Part shown: positions 22,661 through 35,289 of the stretch, piece by piece
Position numbering within the stretch: the first letter of the stretch is position 1
How the letters are laid out: each line of letters begins with the position of its first letter
Source of the DNA: Armillaria gallica
Lineage: Eukaryota; Basidiomycota; Agaricomycetes; Agaricales; Physalacriaceae
NCBI GenBank assembly: GCA_037576215.1
Contig: JBANDB010000002.1
Coordinates: forward strand, 6,076,001 to 6,140,000
DNA: 64,000 nt
Direction of reading: 5' to 3'
The notes under the pieces: model-generated
Told to the model about the DNA's origin: nothing
Databases searched by the model: none
Seen by the model: the letters and a program-made list of their open reading frames with translations, nothing else
Program-made: the position numbers and the translations under genes

Positions 22661-22667
22661 TATAAGG
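22661..22667 (+). promoter_or_regulatory. TATA box of SSP-C
   Basis: TATAAGG, 44 bp before the ATG of SSP-C, the same distance as the TATTTAAG element upstream of its partner SSP-D. Confidence 0.5.
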
Positions 22668-22704
22668 TCACCCGCTACTTTGTTGACACACCCTGCGATT
22701 CACA

Positions 22705-23161
22705 ATGAAGTGGCTTGCTCTCGCTCTCGCTTCTGTCTCCAGCGCAGCCGCAGCCAGCATCTCCTCTCGTGCAGCCGTACGTGAAAATATTATCTTCACC
22801 CACCCGAACTCACACTCCCACCAACCAGCAATGGAGCAACATCGGGATGACCTACTGCACCGAAACAGACTACACCGGCATCTGTACCCATGCTACCATT
22901 GGTGCAGGGACTTGTGTTACCTTCGCTCCGGGTGATACCTTCTACCAGACCATCTCGTCTGTACGGAACGACCCCGAGAACGTTTGCACCATTTTTTCGT
23001 GAGTCGCTGCCCTTTGAAGGGGTGCTCACTGCTTATCACCATACAGCGGCGTTCAATGCACTGGGACCTCTCTGGCCATCGATGAGGGGTACAGCGATCT
23101 GACTACAGCTGGTTGGGACAACACGGTAGCGGCCTACATTTGCGATAGGAACTTCGGTTAA
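22705..23161 (+). CDS. Small secreted Cys-rich protein SSP-C, 118 aa (pairs with SSP-D)
   Basis: Exons 22705-22776, 22829-22998 (170 nt) and 23047-23161 (115 nt); exons 2 and 3 match SSP-D in length exactly. The signal peptide is MKWLALALASVSSAAAAS. The mature part has MTYCTETDYTGICTHAT, GTCVTFAPGDTFYQTISSV and PENVCTIFS, then GVQCTG and a C-terminal YICDRNFG. The YC-x(4)-Y-x-G-x-C pattern again suggests a crystallin-like Greek key. The stop codon is immediately followed by GTAAGT, and TCCACAG comes about 60 bp later; the same arrangement follows SSP-D, suggesting an intron in the 3' UTR. It is on the plus strand, unlike what a simple inverted duplication would give. Confidence 0.88.
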
Positions 23162-23646
23162 GTAAGTCGTGTGTGTTGTCAGTGTGTGACCCGGGCGCTC
23201 TTAATGGCTTTCTCCACAGGCTGTTGAGGGTGTTTGTTCAATGTACCTCTCAGTCAAAGTCGGCCCTGGTTCATCTTGAAGTGCGATGTTTCGTAGTACT
23301 TGGTTATCGGCTTGACAAATACACGCTTGTGATTCTACGTAACATTCAGCTGGATTTTGAACTGGGTATCTCCAGATGACCCGGACGTGAGCGAAATCAT
23401 CAGGATATCAATTTGAGATGGACGATGGACGGCCATAGGCAATATCCATCAACGGTGTTCCCGAGAGCCCCGATGTGCGAACAGCTTTCCTATCATCGCC
23501 CCCCTTGATATTCTTCAAACCAATGATATTCCAAAGTCAGCCACGTATTTCTTGGCCCTGGTTGACCACCCATAGCAGTGGTATGCAGATACAGGTATAG
23601 ATAGTCAGTACATATTATTACACAGTGAACATAGCAAATAACTCAA
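23162..23646. other. SSP-C 3' flank
   Basis: Contains the conserved post-stop sequence shared with SSP-D (a GCGCTCTTAA block and TCCACAG). No gene seen. Confidence 0.45.
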
Positions 23647-24858
23647 TCATGACTCGGAGACAGCGGGCGACGGGTTAAACTCCTGCAAACGAAACCACAA
23701 AGGAATCATCTTCCACATCTTCTGCCTCTCTCTCGCTGCCCACGCTTCTAGTGACCTCGCACACGGCTTACATTCCGAGAACTCGGCGCTCTTCAGCTGC
23801 CCCAGCTCCTCCGCGACATACAGCGGGTCACAGAAGCCGCGCTCCCGATCAAAGAGGTAATGCTGTGTTGCGAGGTCAACGAGCTCAGAGAAATCCTTCC
23901 GGCACGCTGCAGCAGACACGCAGACAGAAGAGGGCTTGCGGATGTGGGTACGGATGTATTGGCTCGTGCCCATGGCTTGGATGAGGGTGGTGATAGTGTT
24001 CTGGGCAATCTCTTTACCGAGACAGAGGCGCTGGGTGTCGGAGAGAGAGAGGGTCGAGGGATGGGAAGAACTAGGGGAAAAGATTTGGCAAAACGGATAC
24101 CGGCAGAGGTCGTAGAAAGCTGGAGGGAGAAGGGCGGGGGCATCTACTTCGCGCGCGAGGTTTATCACAACCTTGATTGTTGTTAGGACGACGACGAGAA
24201 ACAGATGATTACGCACTATTGGTGATGGGTAAAGATGAGAGCCATCTGTCGTCTGCATTTCGTACAACCGCGCCAGGTCTTCTCGACAATCCCAGCCCTT
24301 CAAATTCGAAGGCCAGGCGATCCTCAGATGCGCCAGCGCCTTCTCCCGCAAGGAATCGATAATATACTTTGTCGAAAGTCGTAGAATGCCCGATACTCTT
24401 TGAAAGTCGACATGGCCGTTATCGCCAAAGTTCCTGAAAGGCGGTGAAGCGAGTGGCAAGGATGATATACTGGATGCAAACGTACGGGCCGTCGTACAGC
24501 GCGACGAGGAGGTTGGCCAGGTCCTCGGCCTTGTCGTGCAGAAAGACGACTGGGCAGCCCTCTATCTCGTCTAGGCGCCCCGGCTGTGGATGTCGAGTCG
24601 CCGAGGCCAGGGAGAACATGTCCCGGAAGCATACTGAGTGGCGAGCGAGCTGCGACATGTGCACCCGGAACAGCGTATCCTCTGCGCGACAGACGACGCT
24701 GCCGTCATCGAACCACAAATCGGTGTGCCGGTACAGCTCGGCGCCTGTGTCTGGGTCCACGATCTTTGCACTGGCGCCAGTGAGACAAAGCCTGCCTAAA
24801 ACACCGGGAAACGGACATACTTTGACGACGATGAAGAGGAGGCGCAGGGATCCGACAT
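23647..24858 (-). CDS. BTB/POZ-domain protein, 369 aa (354 if a third intron is spliced)
   Basis: Exons 24821-24858, 24486-24770 and 23647-24433, starting MSDPCASSSSSS. The BTB fold runs from about residue 25: HTDLWFDDGSVVCRAEDTLF, RVHMSQLARHSVCFRDMFSL, GCPVVFLHDKAEDLANLLVALYDGP, then RVSGILRLSTKYIIDSLREKAL. This is the layout of the large fungal family of BTB proteins, usually adaptors for protein interaction and ubiquitin ligase recruitment. The C-terminal half (VINLAREVDAPALLPPAFYDL and a Cys-containing region) also follows that family. A 45-nt stretch at about 24183-24227 has GT..AG ends and a length divisible by three, so it may be an intron that stays open if retained. The gene sits at the axis of the mirrored SSP array. 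Confidence 0.88.
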
Positions 24859-25895
24859 GTTCACTTGCTGCTCGCTGTCTCTCGTGGTGAGCACGATGGA
24901 AGTAGTAGCACAAGAAGCATGACACATCTGCCTGCCCTTGATGCGTCACATCTTGCCGAGGCGATAAGATGTAATCTATTGTTTTCAAATTTTATCTCAA
25001 TTACAAGGGAGCAATACAAAGCAATTCAGTGAAGAATTCGTGTATACGTTTCACTTTCAAAGGATTTAAGGAGACGGTACACGCTGAACATTTGACCCCA
25101 GCGGCTACGGCAAGACTGAGATGGTATGCGACTGTAGATCTTTTCTATCAGTTACTCTTTGACAAGCATGGCAGGAACGGGTGCTGCAGGTAAAGTTGGG
25201 GGTCCGTACAGAATTCGCTCTGGCAAGGAAAATATCTTCCGTCGATAATAAAATCCTTTTCATGCCTTCATAAATTCAAGGGCTCATCGGCTATCCATCG
25301 CCCCCTTGAAAAGAAAGTGAGTTTCACGAACAAAGGCGAGACTCTGAGATTCAATGACGGACGCAAACTTCAAAGGGGGAGTCGGACACATCGGGCCGAC
25401 ACATTTGTTGAACCTTAACCGTCCAAAATCAACTTTGCATTCGCTAGTTAAACATGTAGTACACGTCAAAATTATTCCCCTTTGCCTGACGTAGTACTAG
25501 TAACGATAATTGGCGCAGTAAAGCTTTTCGTCATGCAACTTTATGTCCTAGAGACTGACAAATGGGTGCAGGTCATCTTCGAGATTATCTCGGACATTCT
25601 CCGCCCCCTCGAGACCAGGTAACACGCGCTCAGGCCGGAGGCAGGCACTTCCACGTAGCCTAGCAGTATAAGAAGTCGCACATGACACTTCACGCCCGCT
25701 GTTATCCTAGAGGGACCTTTTCTCTCCGTGTAGGCCTTGTTCCATTCGTTCCGTCATTTTTCGCTTTCTGACCCATTTCTCCTATCACTGTTCAGTGAGA
25801 TCCTTGAAGATCGGTCTTTGGGTTAGACAATCAATGCAAGAATCTTAAGCACCTTCTATTTTGCCTGTCTTGATGCTTCAGTACGAATCCTCCTT
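24859..25895. other. Intergenic, BTB promoter and SSP-D upstream
   Basis: No supported gene. A 61-codon minus frame at 25284-25469 has no domain. The final 100 bp hold the SSP-D promoter, including TATTTAAG at about 25896. Confidence 0.4.
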
Positions 25896-25939
25896 TATTT
25901 AAGATGGTCTATCGAGTCTGCTTAGTTGACTTGTGGTTC

Positions 25940-26407
25940 ATGTTGAAGTTACTTGCCCTCGCTCTCACCTCCGCCTCTCTCGCTGCCGCAGCTAGTATCT
26001 CCTCCCGTGCAACTGTAAGCCCGACTTCAATCTTGGCGCTCACACTTGATCAAGAACTGTTGCCTTACAGCAATGGAGCAACATCGGGATGCTCTACTGC
26101 ACTGAAGCGAACTTCGCTGGCATCTGTACCCATGCTACTATTGGTGCAGGAACCTGTGTTACATTTGCTCTGGGTGATACCTTTTACCAGACCATCTCGT
26201 CTGTGCGGAACGACCCCGAGAACGTTTGCACCGTTTATTCGTGAGTTGTATCTGAGTCGATGTCCGTTGGAGGGGTGCTGATTGTTCTACAGCGGACTTA
26301 AATGCACTGGTACCTCTCTGGACATCAATCAGGAGTACAGCGACTTGACTACAGCTGGTTGGGACAACACTGTAGTGTCCTACATCTGCGACAGGAACTT
26401 CGGTTAA
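25940..26407 (+). CDS. Small secreted Cys-rich protein SSP-D, 119 aa (pairs with SSP-C)
   Basis: Exons 25940-26014, 26071-26240 (170 nt) and 26293-26407 (115 nt). The signal peptide is MLKLLALALTSASLAAAAS. Exon 2 gives MLYCTEANFAGICTHAT, GTCVTFALGDTFYQTISSV and PENVCTVYS; exon 3 gives GLKCTG and YICDRNFG. It is nearly the same as SSP-C over exons 2 and 3. I chose the ATG at 25940 over the in-frame ATG at 25904 because it starts directly at the signal peptide. The 3' flank is homologous to that of SSP-C. Function unknown. Confidence 0.88.
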
Positions 26408-26990
26408 GCAAGTCGTGGTGTCACGGTATGATCAGGCGCTCTTAACGGTGTTCTCCACAGGCCGTTGAAGAGCCGTACCTTGGCTCTAGCTTAATCTGTA
26501 ATGTGATATATCGTTGACATTACTACTAGCTCTTGTCTTTGCGAATTACACCTCTTCTGTTTTGCGTGCGCATCAACGAGAGGTTGGAACAGTGCGTGGC
26601 CCGGCTAGAAGCAATCAATTTGTAAATTATAGACTCTAAGAAATCTGAATTTGCTTGGAGCCATGAAACATTGTGGTCCCGAAACCATTCGAAAAACACT
26701 ACTACGTGATCGCTTCCCATGGTCCGTGCGTCAAGAACCATCCGAAATGTCAAAGTTAAACCTTCAAGTCTCCATCACCGAATCATACCATCCGGTGTGA
26801 TCGACCATTGTTGAGAGCTTCTTGATCACTACTCCTACGCTTGTTCTTGACAGGAGGATCAGAACACCGAAGGCGCTAAGCATCCTCATGAGCTTAGGCC
26901 AGTGGTGTGCTTGTCGAATTGAAGCATATTTCCTGTATTATATGACAGGTGATACGGAAACGCTTCAAGACAAGGAAGCCGGAATTGAAG
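26408..26990. other. SSP-D/SSP-E spacer
   Basis: About 630 bp separate the two genes. It contains the SSP-D 3' flank and the SSP-E promoter with TATTAAAA at about 26997. A 75-codon minus frame at 26526-26753 is not supported. Confidence 0.4.
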
Positions 26991-27036
26991 TCTCTTATTA
27001 AAAGATGTGAGCTACGATTGCTCGCCCATTCTGATC

Positions 27037-27460
27037 ATGCAGTTGAAACTCGCCATTCTCGCGTCAGCCATTGTCAGTGCGCATGCAGCTGTAAGTAGTA
27101 CTACCCACGAATCAGCTCCCTACATCTACTAACGAACCACAGATCGTTGGAACATACTATTGCACCCAAGCAAATTTCACGGGCCCATGCGCTTACACCT
27201 CCGCTGAGTCTGGGACCTGCATTACTTTCTCCGCTGCCAGTGGGGGGTTTTGGAACAACGCCGTCAAGAGTATGCGTCCGGACACTGACGTAGCATGCAC
27301 CTTGTACAAGTAGGTGTTTGCTAACTTGTGTTTGGAATATGCATTGACAGTGATTGTATAAAGTGCGGGTAACTGCACGGGAACTACTTTTCCTGTCAAG
27401 GCTTCGCTCGGTACGATTAATTGGCCCAATAAAGTGGCCAGTTCCTATAGTTGCACTTAG
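27037..27460 (+). CDS. Small secreted Cys-rich protein SSP-E, 105 aa (pairs with SSP-B)
   Basis: Exons 27037-27090, 27143-27309 and 27364-27460, intron phases 0 and 2. The signal peptide is MQLKLAILASAIVSAHA. The mature chain has IVGTYYCTQANFTGPCAYTS, GTCITFSAASGGFWNNAVKS and RPDTDVACTLY, then NCTG and a terminal SSYSCT shared with SSP-B. The second acceptor (TATAAAG at 27363) is unusual, but it is the only one that keeps the conserved frame; a normal-looking TTGACAG at 27350 would not. Function unknown. Confidence 0.82.
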
Positions 27461-28239
27461 GCTATACGGTAAGTAAAGCCTGGGTGACCTTCGATGTATG
27501 ATAGACGCTCACTGTTATTGTGTTTAAGTCGACTGGAATGCCCTGAGACGTTTCGAATCTTTCTTCTATTTCGTCCCAAAGAACCTATTGTCACCAACAC
27601 GTATTTTCATAATTGCTATCATTTGTATCGAAGAACGCTCCTGTGTGAAGTAAGCTATAGTGAAATTGTCAAAAAAGAATGGTCTTCGGTATCAACTTTG
27701 CTGTCAGTGGCTGTGTCATATAGCCACAACAATTTATGGCTCGGATAACACGAATGCTATGTTGGAGGTAATAGTATTAGCCGTGAGTTCAAGTCAAGAA
27801 TCGAAACTCACTGGCATTAGGCGCCCGTCATAGTCCTCGATATTACATTTGATGAGATTCTAGCTGCAAGTAACCCGTCAGTCAAATTAAAATTCGTCCA
27901 GCGATGAGGGCGGACAGTCGGTAAGGAGCTATGGATGAACAGATTCCACGTAGCCCCTTCGGTAAAAATTGAAGAGAATACAATCTGTTTTTGAGGAACT
28001 CAGGCGGCCAGTACGCGCAATTGCTGTAGAGTTACAACACCACCTGCGGTTCTCGCCGCTGTACGGACACATTGGCCGGTTCTTAACCACAAGTGAAGTG
28101 AAGAACCACGGTAACGCACTGAATTGGCAGTCAGCAAACAGAGTGGACCACCCTAAATTAGATAGGGTTTGGACGCCACCATCTGATGTCTAGTCTCGAG
28201 GTCTTCCATAGCATTTGATGAGATCACAATAATCCTAGC
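27461..28239. other. SSP-E/SSP-F spacer, left part
   Basis: No gene. Homologous, in inverted orientation, to the SSP-A/SSP-B spacer, including a 17-bp exact match at 28171-28187. It ends at CTAGC (28235-28239), the left copy of the retroelement target duplication. Confidence 0.7.
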
Positions 28240-28432
28240 TGTAAGGGGTACTTAATCTTGCGGTACGCGACGTAACTTAGACCAATGTATATTGATCAAC
28301 TACGTGTTGTGTACAAGATAAAGACTACTGATTACTAATGCTGTGCATGGTATATAAGGGCGTCAGCGAAGCCGATGCCAAACAGTAGATATGATTTTAG
28401 ATGAGTAGATGGTTAGGGCGTAGTCCCTTACA
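28240..28432 (-). repeat. 3' LTR, 193 bp
   Basis: Compared base by base with the other LTR at 40151-40343, I find no difference. It begins TGTAAGGGG and ends CCCTTACA on the plus strand, giving an 8-bp inverted terminal repeat (TGTAAGGG/CCCTTACA). A TATATAA block lies near the middle. Confidence 0.97.
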
Positions 28433-28481
28433 CCCCCCCCAATCAGACCGAGTTATCGGTCTAAATGTCTTCTCGTTGCCC

Positions 28482-31448
28482 TCATTCACTCCTGGCTCTC
28501 GGAGCGATATTGATTCTGTCAAGCTCATCCACCAGGTCCGACGTGTTGGTGTCGCTCCCTGTGTACTCGTCGGCCACTACTGCATCATTGACGGCGCCGT
28601 TAGGCGCTGTCTCCATGCTAGTGTTCCCCATACCGTTGTCATCGTGTGGCGTCATGTCCGTATCCTCGTCAATGTCGGCCGGAGCACTGAGTCCTGACAC
28701 GTCATCCTGAGGATGAACATTACCGGGGTCGGTGGGCGGGAAGCTATTCAGCCACGTAAAGAGACTACTCTCGCCTCTGAGAAGGGTGTACTGGTGTTCC
28801 TGGGTGTGGGTACTGGGCTGGCATTCATACCGTTCGTGGTATATTATTGCCCTAATGCGGTGAGTATCTTCCACACTCGGTGACCACCATCCGCTGAATT
28901 CCTCAGCGATATGTGGTTCTCCATACCGTCAGATGCGATCCTGTCGTTCAAGCTCGAGGTCCTGGTAGTGTGCCCCGAAGTGTACATTCGTATGCTGGTC
29001 GATCCACGCCAGCGCCCACGGGTACGCGTTGTCTATCATGCCCTGGGTGATTCCACATGCGGCGAGGTGTCATATGATGTCGATCTCTGATATATTTTCT
29101 GCCGCCCCATTGAACACCATTCGTCGGAGGACTGGTTCGCCCGCAGCCACCACTATCGGTAGTTCTTCTGGATGATCACGGTTCCACCTCCTGATATAGT
29201 CATAGTAAAACTGCGGCCTGAACGCTATACCGGCGAGATACCTGCTGTAGTAATTCTTTCCATCGTTCGGATGAAGCAGCCGTAGGAGGACCATTCCCCA
29301 TGCGCTAGCGTAACTGACGCGGTGTGAGGTATCCATAATCAAGCCCCCTGCAGGGTTGAGCCCTCCTGGTCGAAAGTGGTGCGCCGCATACTGGCACCAA
29401 TCATCCAGCGTGCCGTTCGCTGGTACCGTTAACCCAGCCCCGTGGCTCGCTGAATTGCTCCCTGTGATCCTGTATCTGGGATCCAGGACGATGAAGTACG
29501 GGCGCCGCATTTCGCGTCGAAGGTCGTGTAGTCTATTGTCGTGTTCGAACTGCTCGACGATCTTGTGCATAGACAGGTCCCGGTATCGTAGTATTACCGA
29601 TTCAGAGATACGGTGGAACTCGCACAGTAGTCGCAAGGTACTCTGCCACCCGACTTGGCGCATATGCACATATGTCACTGCCTCTTGCACCTCGCACACA
29701 TTCATAGGGAACCCTCTCGGGTTCGGTCGACGTGAAATGTCGCTAGGAGTGGGGTAGTCTAGACCTGCTGCCATGGCTTGTGCTGCCTCAACTGCTTCGC
29801 GGTCCGTGTAGATGATGTTCGTATGGGGGTCGTATGTGAATCCTGGTCCATACATACCGCGGAACGAGTTATCCCTCTCCATATTCTTGAAGATGTTCAG
29901 CCAAGCTGGGAGTCTCCCCGGGTGTTGAAGTCTCTTTGCACAGCACTCGACAAACAATTGCGCAGTCTGCACGGAGTTCAGTGACCTCATCCCATTCATG
30001 GGGTCCTCCCTACTGGGACCCACTCCATCGAGGATGTCTGCAACAGGACAGTCATCCGGCGCGCATATCGGGTACAACCCGTTTGCCAGTGGCATCGCTG
30101 GGAGGTCAGTGGATAAGTCGGCTATCCGTTCCTCTAATGATACTCTCTCATCAGGAATGATACCCCCAAAATGTCGCTGGTCGTAACAGTCGAGGTCCTC
30201 GTCGTTTCGGTCCTCGTGTGGTAGGTGTTGTACCCGTCTCGGTACTGGTGCCGATGACTCAACCACCGGTCTGGTGCGGTTAGTCTGCACGTTGGGCACC
30301 TTACTCGCCTGGGTGCTCTGGGTGAGTGCACGTCCTTTCGAGGATCCTCCCCGCCCATGTTCTCTCTCGTTCCAGCTCGGCTGTCTTGGGGTCATGTTCC
30401 CCCGGTCATCCTGCAAGAACGCGTCGTAGTCGTCGTCGATTCGACGGTGTTGGTCGGCCTGATGGTTACGTGACTCACACTGCCGTTTGACTGGATTCCC
30501 TCCCTGTCCGGAGAGGGACAATTGTCGCTTGTTGACCATTTTTTCGAGTTCATTGCACTTCCTCATCAATTCGAGGTTCAATGAAAGTTGGTGGTGCAGC
30601 GCAGTGGCAGTGGAGTCATCACTTGATCCCCGATTGCCCCGCACCTCTTGTTCCTGCCTGTCGATGACGCGCTGGGGAATGGGTGCACGATCTACCCGTG
30701 GTTGTGTCCGTTCTGCTTCCATCTTGTGCCATGGATCACTGGGGCTCCTACCATATCGCATCTCCCTCTCGTGCAGTGCCAGTACGTGCTGTGGGATCGG
30801 TGTGCGTTCTATGCATTGTTGCGCACTCTCTGTCTGGCATTCCTCTTCGAGTCGCTCCGCGCGCTGCCTACGCCTGTCCTCGGCGTGTCTCCTATTCTCA
30901 ATCTCCTGCTCGGTCGCTCTCCGTTTACCCTTCGATCTCGGGTAGTCGTCAGACCCATCTGATTCCTCAGCCATGTCCCGACGTCGCTCCTCTCACCTCG
31001 GTGATGGGCTGCGCCAGCGTGGTCGCCCCGCGGGTCTGTCCGAGTTCGCCCTCTCGTTCGCATCTGCACGTTCTACGACGCCTTCGTCAGCTGTGCTGTT
31101 GACTGTCATTATGACATCCTCACCAATGCTTGGTGTGGTCGCCGGTCCATTACTTGGTCTGGGTTGAGCAGCGAGGGGGAATCCTCCATAAAACATCGGA
31201 GGGGAGCCCTGCATGAAACCAAAAGGTGGTGGTGGTCCGTATTGACTGTATGCAAATGCGTTGGGCCAGCCCATGGCGCCGTTCTGCGCATTCGGGGCAG
31301 TGTTGTTAGAGAATGTTCCGAACTGGAACGGGGTAGGTATGTTGGGGTTCACATTCTGGTTGTTGTTATTCACTGGGGTTCCTCCTGCGCCGTTGAACCA
31401 GTAGGGCCTCGCAGGCCAATTCCCGTTCTGCCCTGGGTCATCCCCCAT
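28482..31448 (-). pseudogene. Accessory reading frame of the chromovirus, downstream of the chromodomain
   Basis: One frame runs from the ATG at 31448 to 28482, about 989 codons, broken by three TGA codons (30993-30995, 29070-29072, 28929-28931). The central piece alone is 634 codons open from 30974. The N-terminal part is Asn/Pro/Gly-rich (GMGDD-type start, PFQFGTFSNN, RPRWRSPSPR). A charged, coiled-coil-like part follows (KGKRRATEQEIENRRHAEDR). Then comes a globular half with PAWLNIFKNMERDNSFRGMY, HMRQVGWQSTLRLLCEFHRI and YYSRYLAGIAFRPQFYYDYI. I recognise no enzyme motif, signal peptide or membrane segment, so it is not an obvious envelope gene. Its function in the element is unknown. Confidence 0.7.
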
Positions 31449-34400
31449 CGTCGTGGTAAGAGCGCAACATAGGCAAGGATCATCGGTTGTGAAAATAATT
31501 TTAGCTCCATCCCCAATGTTGTTGATGGTCTTGCTCTTCTCAGCTAGTCAATGGCTCCGTTTGGGTCACCCACGGGTTGCATGTGCCGGCCCGGGTTCCT
31601 TGTTACCGATTCCCGGTTTCTTTGGCAACTTCCGGGGCGACTCTGCGCCCATCACCTCCAGGTATCTATCAAGCGCGACGAGATCCTTGCAATGCTCAAG
31701 AGGCTCCCATGTCATGTCGCCGAGACTCCATCGCATGTGAAATTCGAGTTTGGACCTATCTGTCCATTGGTGTGCAACGATCTCATCAACAAACCATTCA
31801 GCCGTGTCGGGGGCGCCAAAGTCGTATGGCTCAGGCTGGGCGCGATTCGGGAAGAGCATATCATTATTAGCGTGGTAAGGTCGGAGTAGGCTAACGTGGA
31901 ATCTGGGATGAATATGCCTCGCTACCAGCGCTGCTGGTAGTTCCAACACATAATTAGATGATTCAGGCTGGGCTTCCTTCACCCTGTACGGTCCGACATA
32001 CTTCGGGCATAACTTCCTTGCACGTCCCTTAGGCAAGTTCAGGTTCTTTGTCGAGAGGTACACCAAGTCTCCTCAGAGATCTTCGGTTCCTGTCCCCTCT
32101 TCCTATTCGCGTGGAAAGTCTGGAATACGCGATTCTCGATTATCGCATCGTGCGCCTTGGCAAGGTTGCATAGTGCCGTCTCTGCAAATTTCTTTATTCC
32201 TGGGGTGATCCCCCCTTCGCTTCGAATTTCCCGTAACATTGAAGGCATGTACCCACCATTCAGTTCAAATGGTGCGTACCTAGTTGTGTCGCTGATACTG
32301 GCATTGATCGCAAATTCAGTTGTGTCGATCTTCACGTACCAGTCTTTCTGGTTGGGGCGAAGTCCCGCTCGGAAAATTTGGCCTATGGTCCTATTCATCC
32401 TCTCCGTCAGTCCGTCCGTCTGTGGGTGGAATGATGTAGACATCAGAAGTCGAGCACCAAGGACACGGTGCAGTTCTCGCCACCATTTCGACGTGAATTT
32501 TGGATCCCTATCGCTAACAATCGAACTGGGAAACCCATGTAGTCAGGCTATTTCTCTCATGTACGTCCCCGATAGTTGTTTTGCCGTCATTGTGGCATGA
32601 GTGGGTATGAGGTGTGTCATGCTGGTCATCTGGCATACAATTACCCATAGGTAGTTGAACCTCCTCCCGTCATCTGCCTTCACTTCCGGGAAGGGGCCTA
32701 CAAAATCCATTCCGATGGAGTCCCATGGCTTCGTGGGTATTGGTAAGGTGTGGAGTTTTCCGCTCAGCTTTCTCGTGTCGCCCTTGCATTGTTGGCACTC
32801 GCCGCACGTTTTGCAAAACTCCTTTGTGTCTGCCACCATCCGAGGCCACCAAAACCATCTTCGTGTATATTCGGACGTTCTCTGAAAACTGTAGTGACCC
32901 AGGGACCGATGAGCTTGGTCCAGGATGATACCGGTTAGCGACTGCTCCCCATAGTTGGTACGAGGTATGCACACTACTTTCGTACCGTTCCGACTCGTGG
33001 TCCAAATCAATCCATCCATAAATTTGAATTGCTTATAGTTGTCAGGCTCATCTTTCATGAGCCTGAAAAGTGGATCACTGGCGTACCCATCCTGTATGCT
33101 CTTGACAAACCCGTCGTCTCCAGTTATGTTAATGTTCAATTCAGGCCCTGCTCCCAGCATGTCCTCAACTGTGAGGTCTCTCTCTCGTGCCATTCGCGAG
33201 CCCAACTCAGACAGAACATTGTCTGACACTTCCTCAGCCTCAGCCAGTTCTATGGCTTCGATGTCCCGTAGTTCCAGTTTTTCCTATAGCCGTCGCGACC
33301 TGCGGTGCGACTCCTCTTGCATTGCCCACACCTCTATCACATTCTCTGTCACTTCTGCGAACCTGTCAGCCAGCAAATTCTCTCCGTTTGGGTCGATCCT
33401 CACGTCCGCTCACACGTATATCTGTGCCTCATGGACGTCCTCGTGTGTATCATTCTCGTAATATCGGGAGAGGCAGTCTGCCACTTTATTGTTTTCTCCC
33501 TTAATGTATGTGATATCGAAATTGAATCTGGATAAGTAATCTGTCCATCGCATCTGATGTCCCGTAAGGTTCGACTGTGTCTTGAAGAACTCGAGTGCTT
33601 TGTGGTCTGTAATAACATGGATCTTGTATCCTATCAGTTTGTCCTCCCACTTAAGCAGTGCTTCCAGGATCGCGAGCGTCTCTAACTCATGGACACGATA
33701 ATTATGCTGGGCTGAAGTGAACTTCTTTGACATGAAGCCGGCTGGGCGACACTCCTGCCACATCGGCCCTTGTCCGTACATCGCTCCCACCCTAGACTTT
33801 GACGCGTCACAGATAATCCATATCGGTTCGCTCGTTCTAGGGTCGATGGGTCGGAGAATCGGAGTCTTGCTGCATATTGCCTTGATCATTTCGAAGCACC
33901 TCTGGTGTATGGGGTGCCAACTGAATGCATTCCCATTCTGGGTTATGGCGAGTAGTGGCCCTGTGTACGCTGTGATGTCTGGTAGAAATGACAAGAGATA
34001 TTGTACCAATCCTACAAATCTTTGGATATCATGGTACGAACGTGGCGTGCACCACTCTATTATCCTCAACAGTTTATCCTCATTGGTGTGGAGGCCATCA
34101 TCGTCGATGATATACCCCAGGCAGTCTATGTGTTTCGTGTAGAGTTCACATTTCTTCCACTTCAGGTATAGTGTTTCTTTCCATAATCACTCGAATATGA
34201 TCCTAAGGTGTTCCTGATGTTCTTCTATTGTATCAGAGAACACGAATATGTCATCAATATACACGTGCATGAAGACTCCAATCACATCTTGGAATATCGA
34301 TGTCATGAGTCGCTGGAATGTCGCCGGGGCATTACAGTCACCTTGTTGCATGACTGAACTGGTGAAGGTTCCCTGTATGGTTGCGAATGTCATCTTCCAC

Positions 34401-35289
34401 ACGTCGTTTGGCACTATATGTACCTGCTCATATGCGTCTGAGAGATCAATTTTTGATCTGTACCGAGCCTTCGCTATGTCCTCACGTATGCTGTCTTGAT
34501 CTGGCATCGGTGTGACGTCTTTTACAGTGTTCTCGTTACGTTGTCGACAATCCACCACCGTACACAGGTGTCAATCCTTTTTTGATAGGCATAACATCGG
34601 TGCAGCTTGACTAGCTGCCACCAATGACCACCATCCAGCTCGAGTATACTTCTCTACCTTCTCGTTGAACTCTGCTTTCAGAGAGTTTGGGCATCTGGGT
34701 AGGTGGTATCGGTACTTTCTCATCGTGTCGATTAATGGAATTTCATGATTCACCACCCTGAACGGGGGCATCTCCTCTGGTACACCCTGAAGCAAATCCA
34801 CGAATTCGTCATGCCACCCTTGTCGCAACTCCGGTATGTCCTCTTCCTGGAGCTCTGCACGCTCCTTTCCAGCTTGAGGGCGGGGTTTCTGTTCTGGGGT
34901 GTCCCTCTTGCAGGTGTTCCGTCTCTCGTTTTCTTCACGCATCTTCGTGATCCTTTCGGTCACCGCGTCGACACTGATTTCTGGTGTTATCCTGTTCAGC
35001 CGCATAATTCAATCGTGCTCCCCCTTATCTGGGTATCTGGATCGCGTGAACTTGTATGGTCCCACGGATTCAGCCATCTGCGATGCTTCGTACATGTTGG
35101 TACTCCTGTTTCCTGCTACCTTTCCTCGGTATCCTTGGGGGTTGTCCTCGATCCCTCTCATGTCATTGATAACCATGTTCCATTCTACTGGCATCCGGGC
35201 ATTGCCTGGCCATGCCATGTTCTGTGGTGGGATCGGTCTGTCCCAGAAGTGCTTATGCGTTGTCTCTGCGATCTCCGCTTCTTCTGTGT

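Noticed and set aside
29356..31291. Plus-strand frames inside the retroelement
   Set aside because: They overlap the better-supported minus-strand accessory frame and have no domains.
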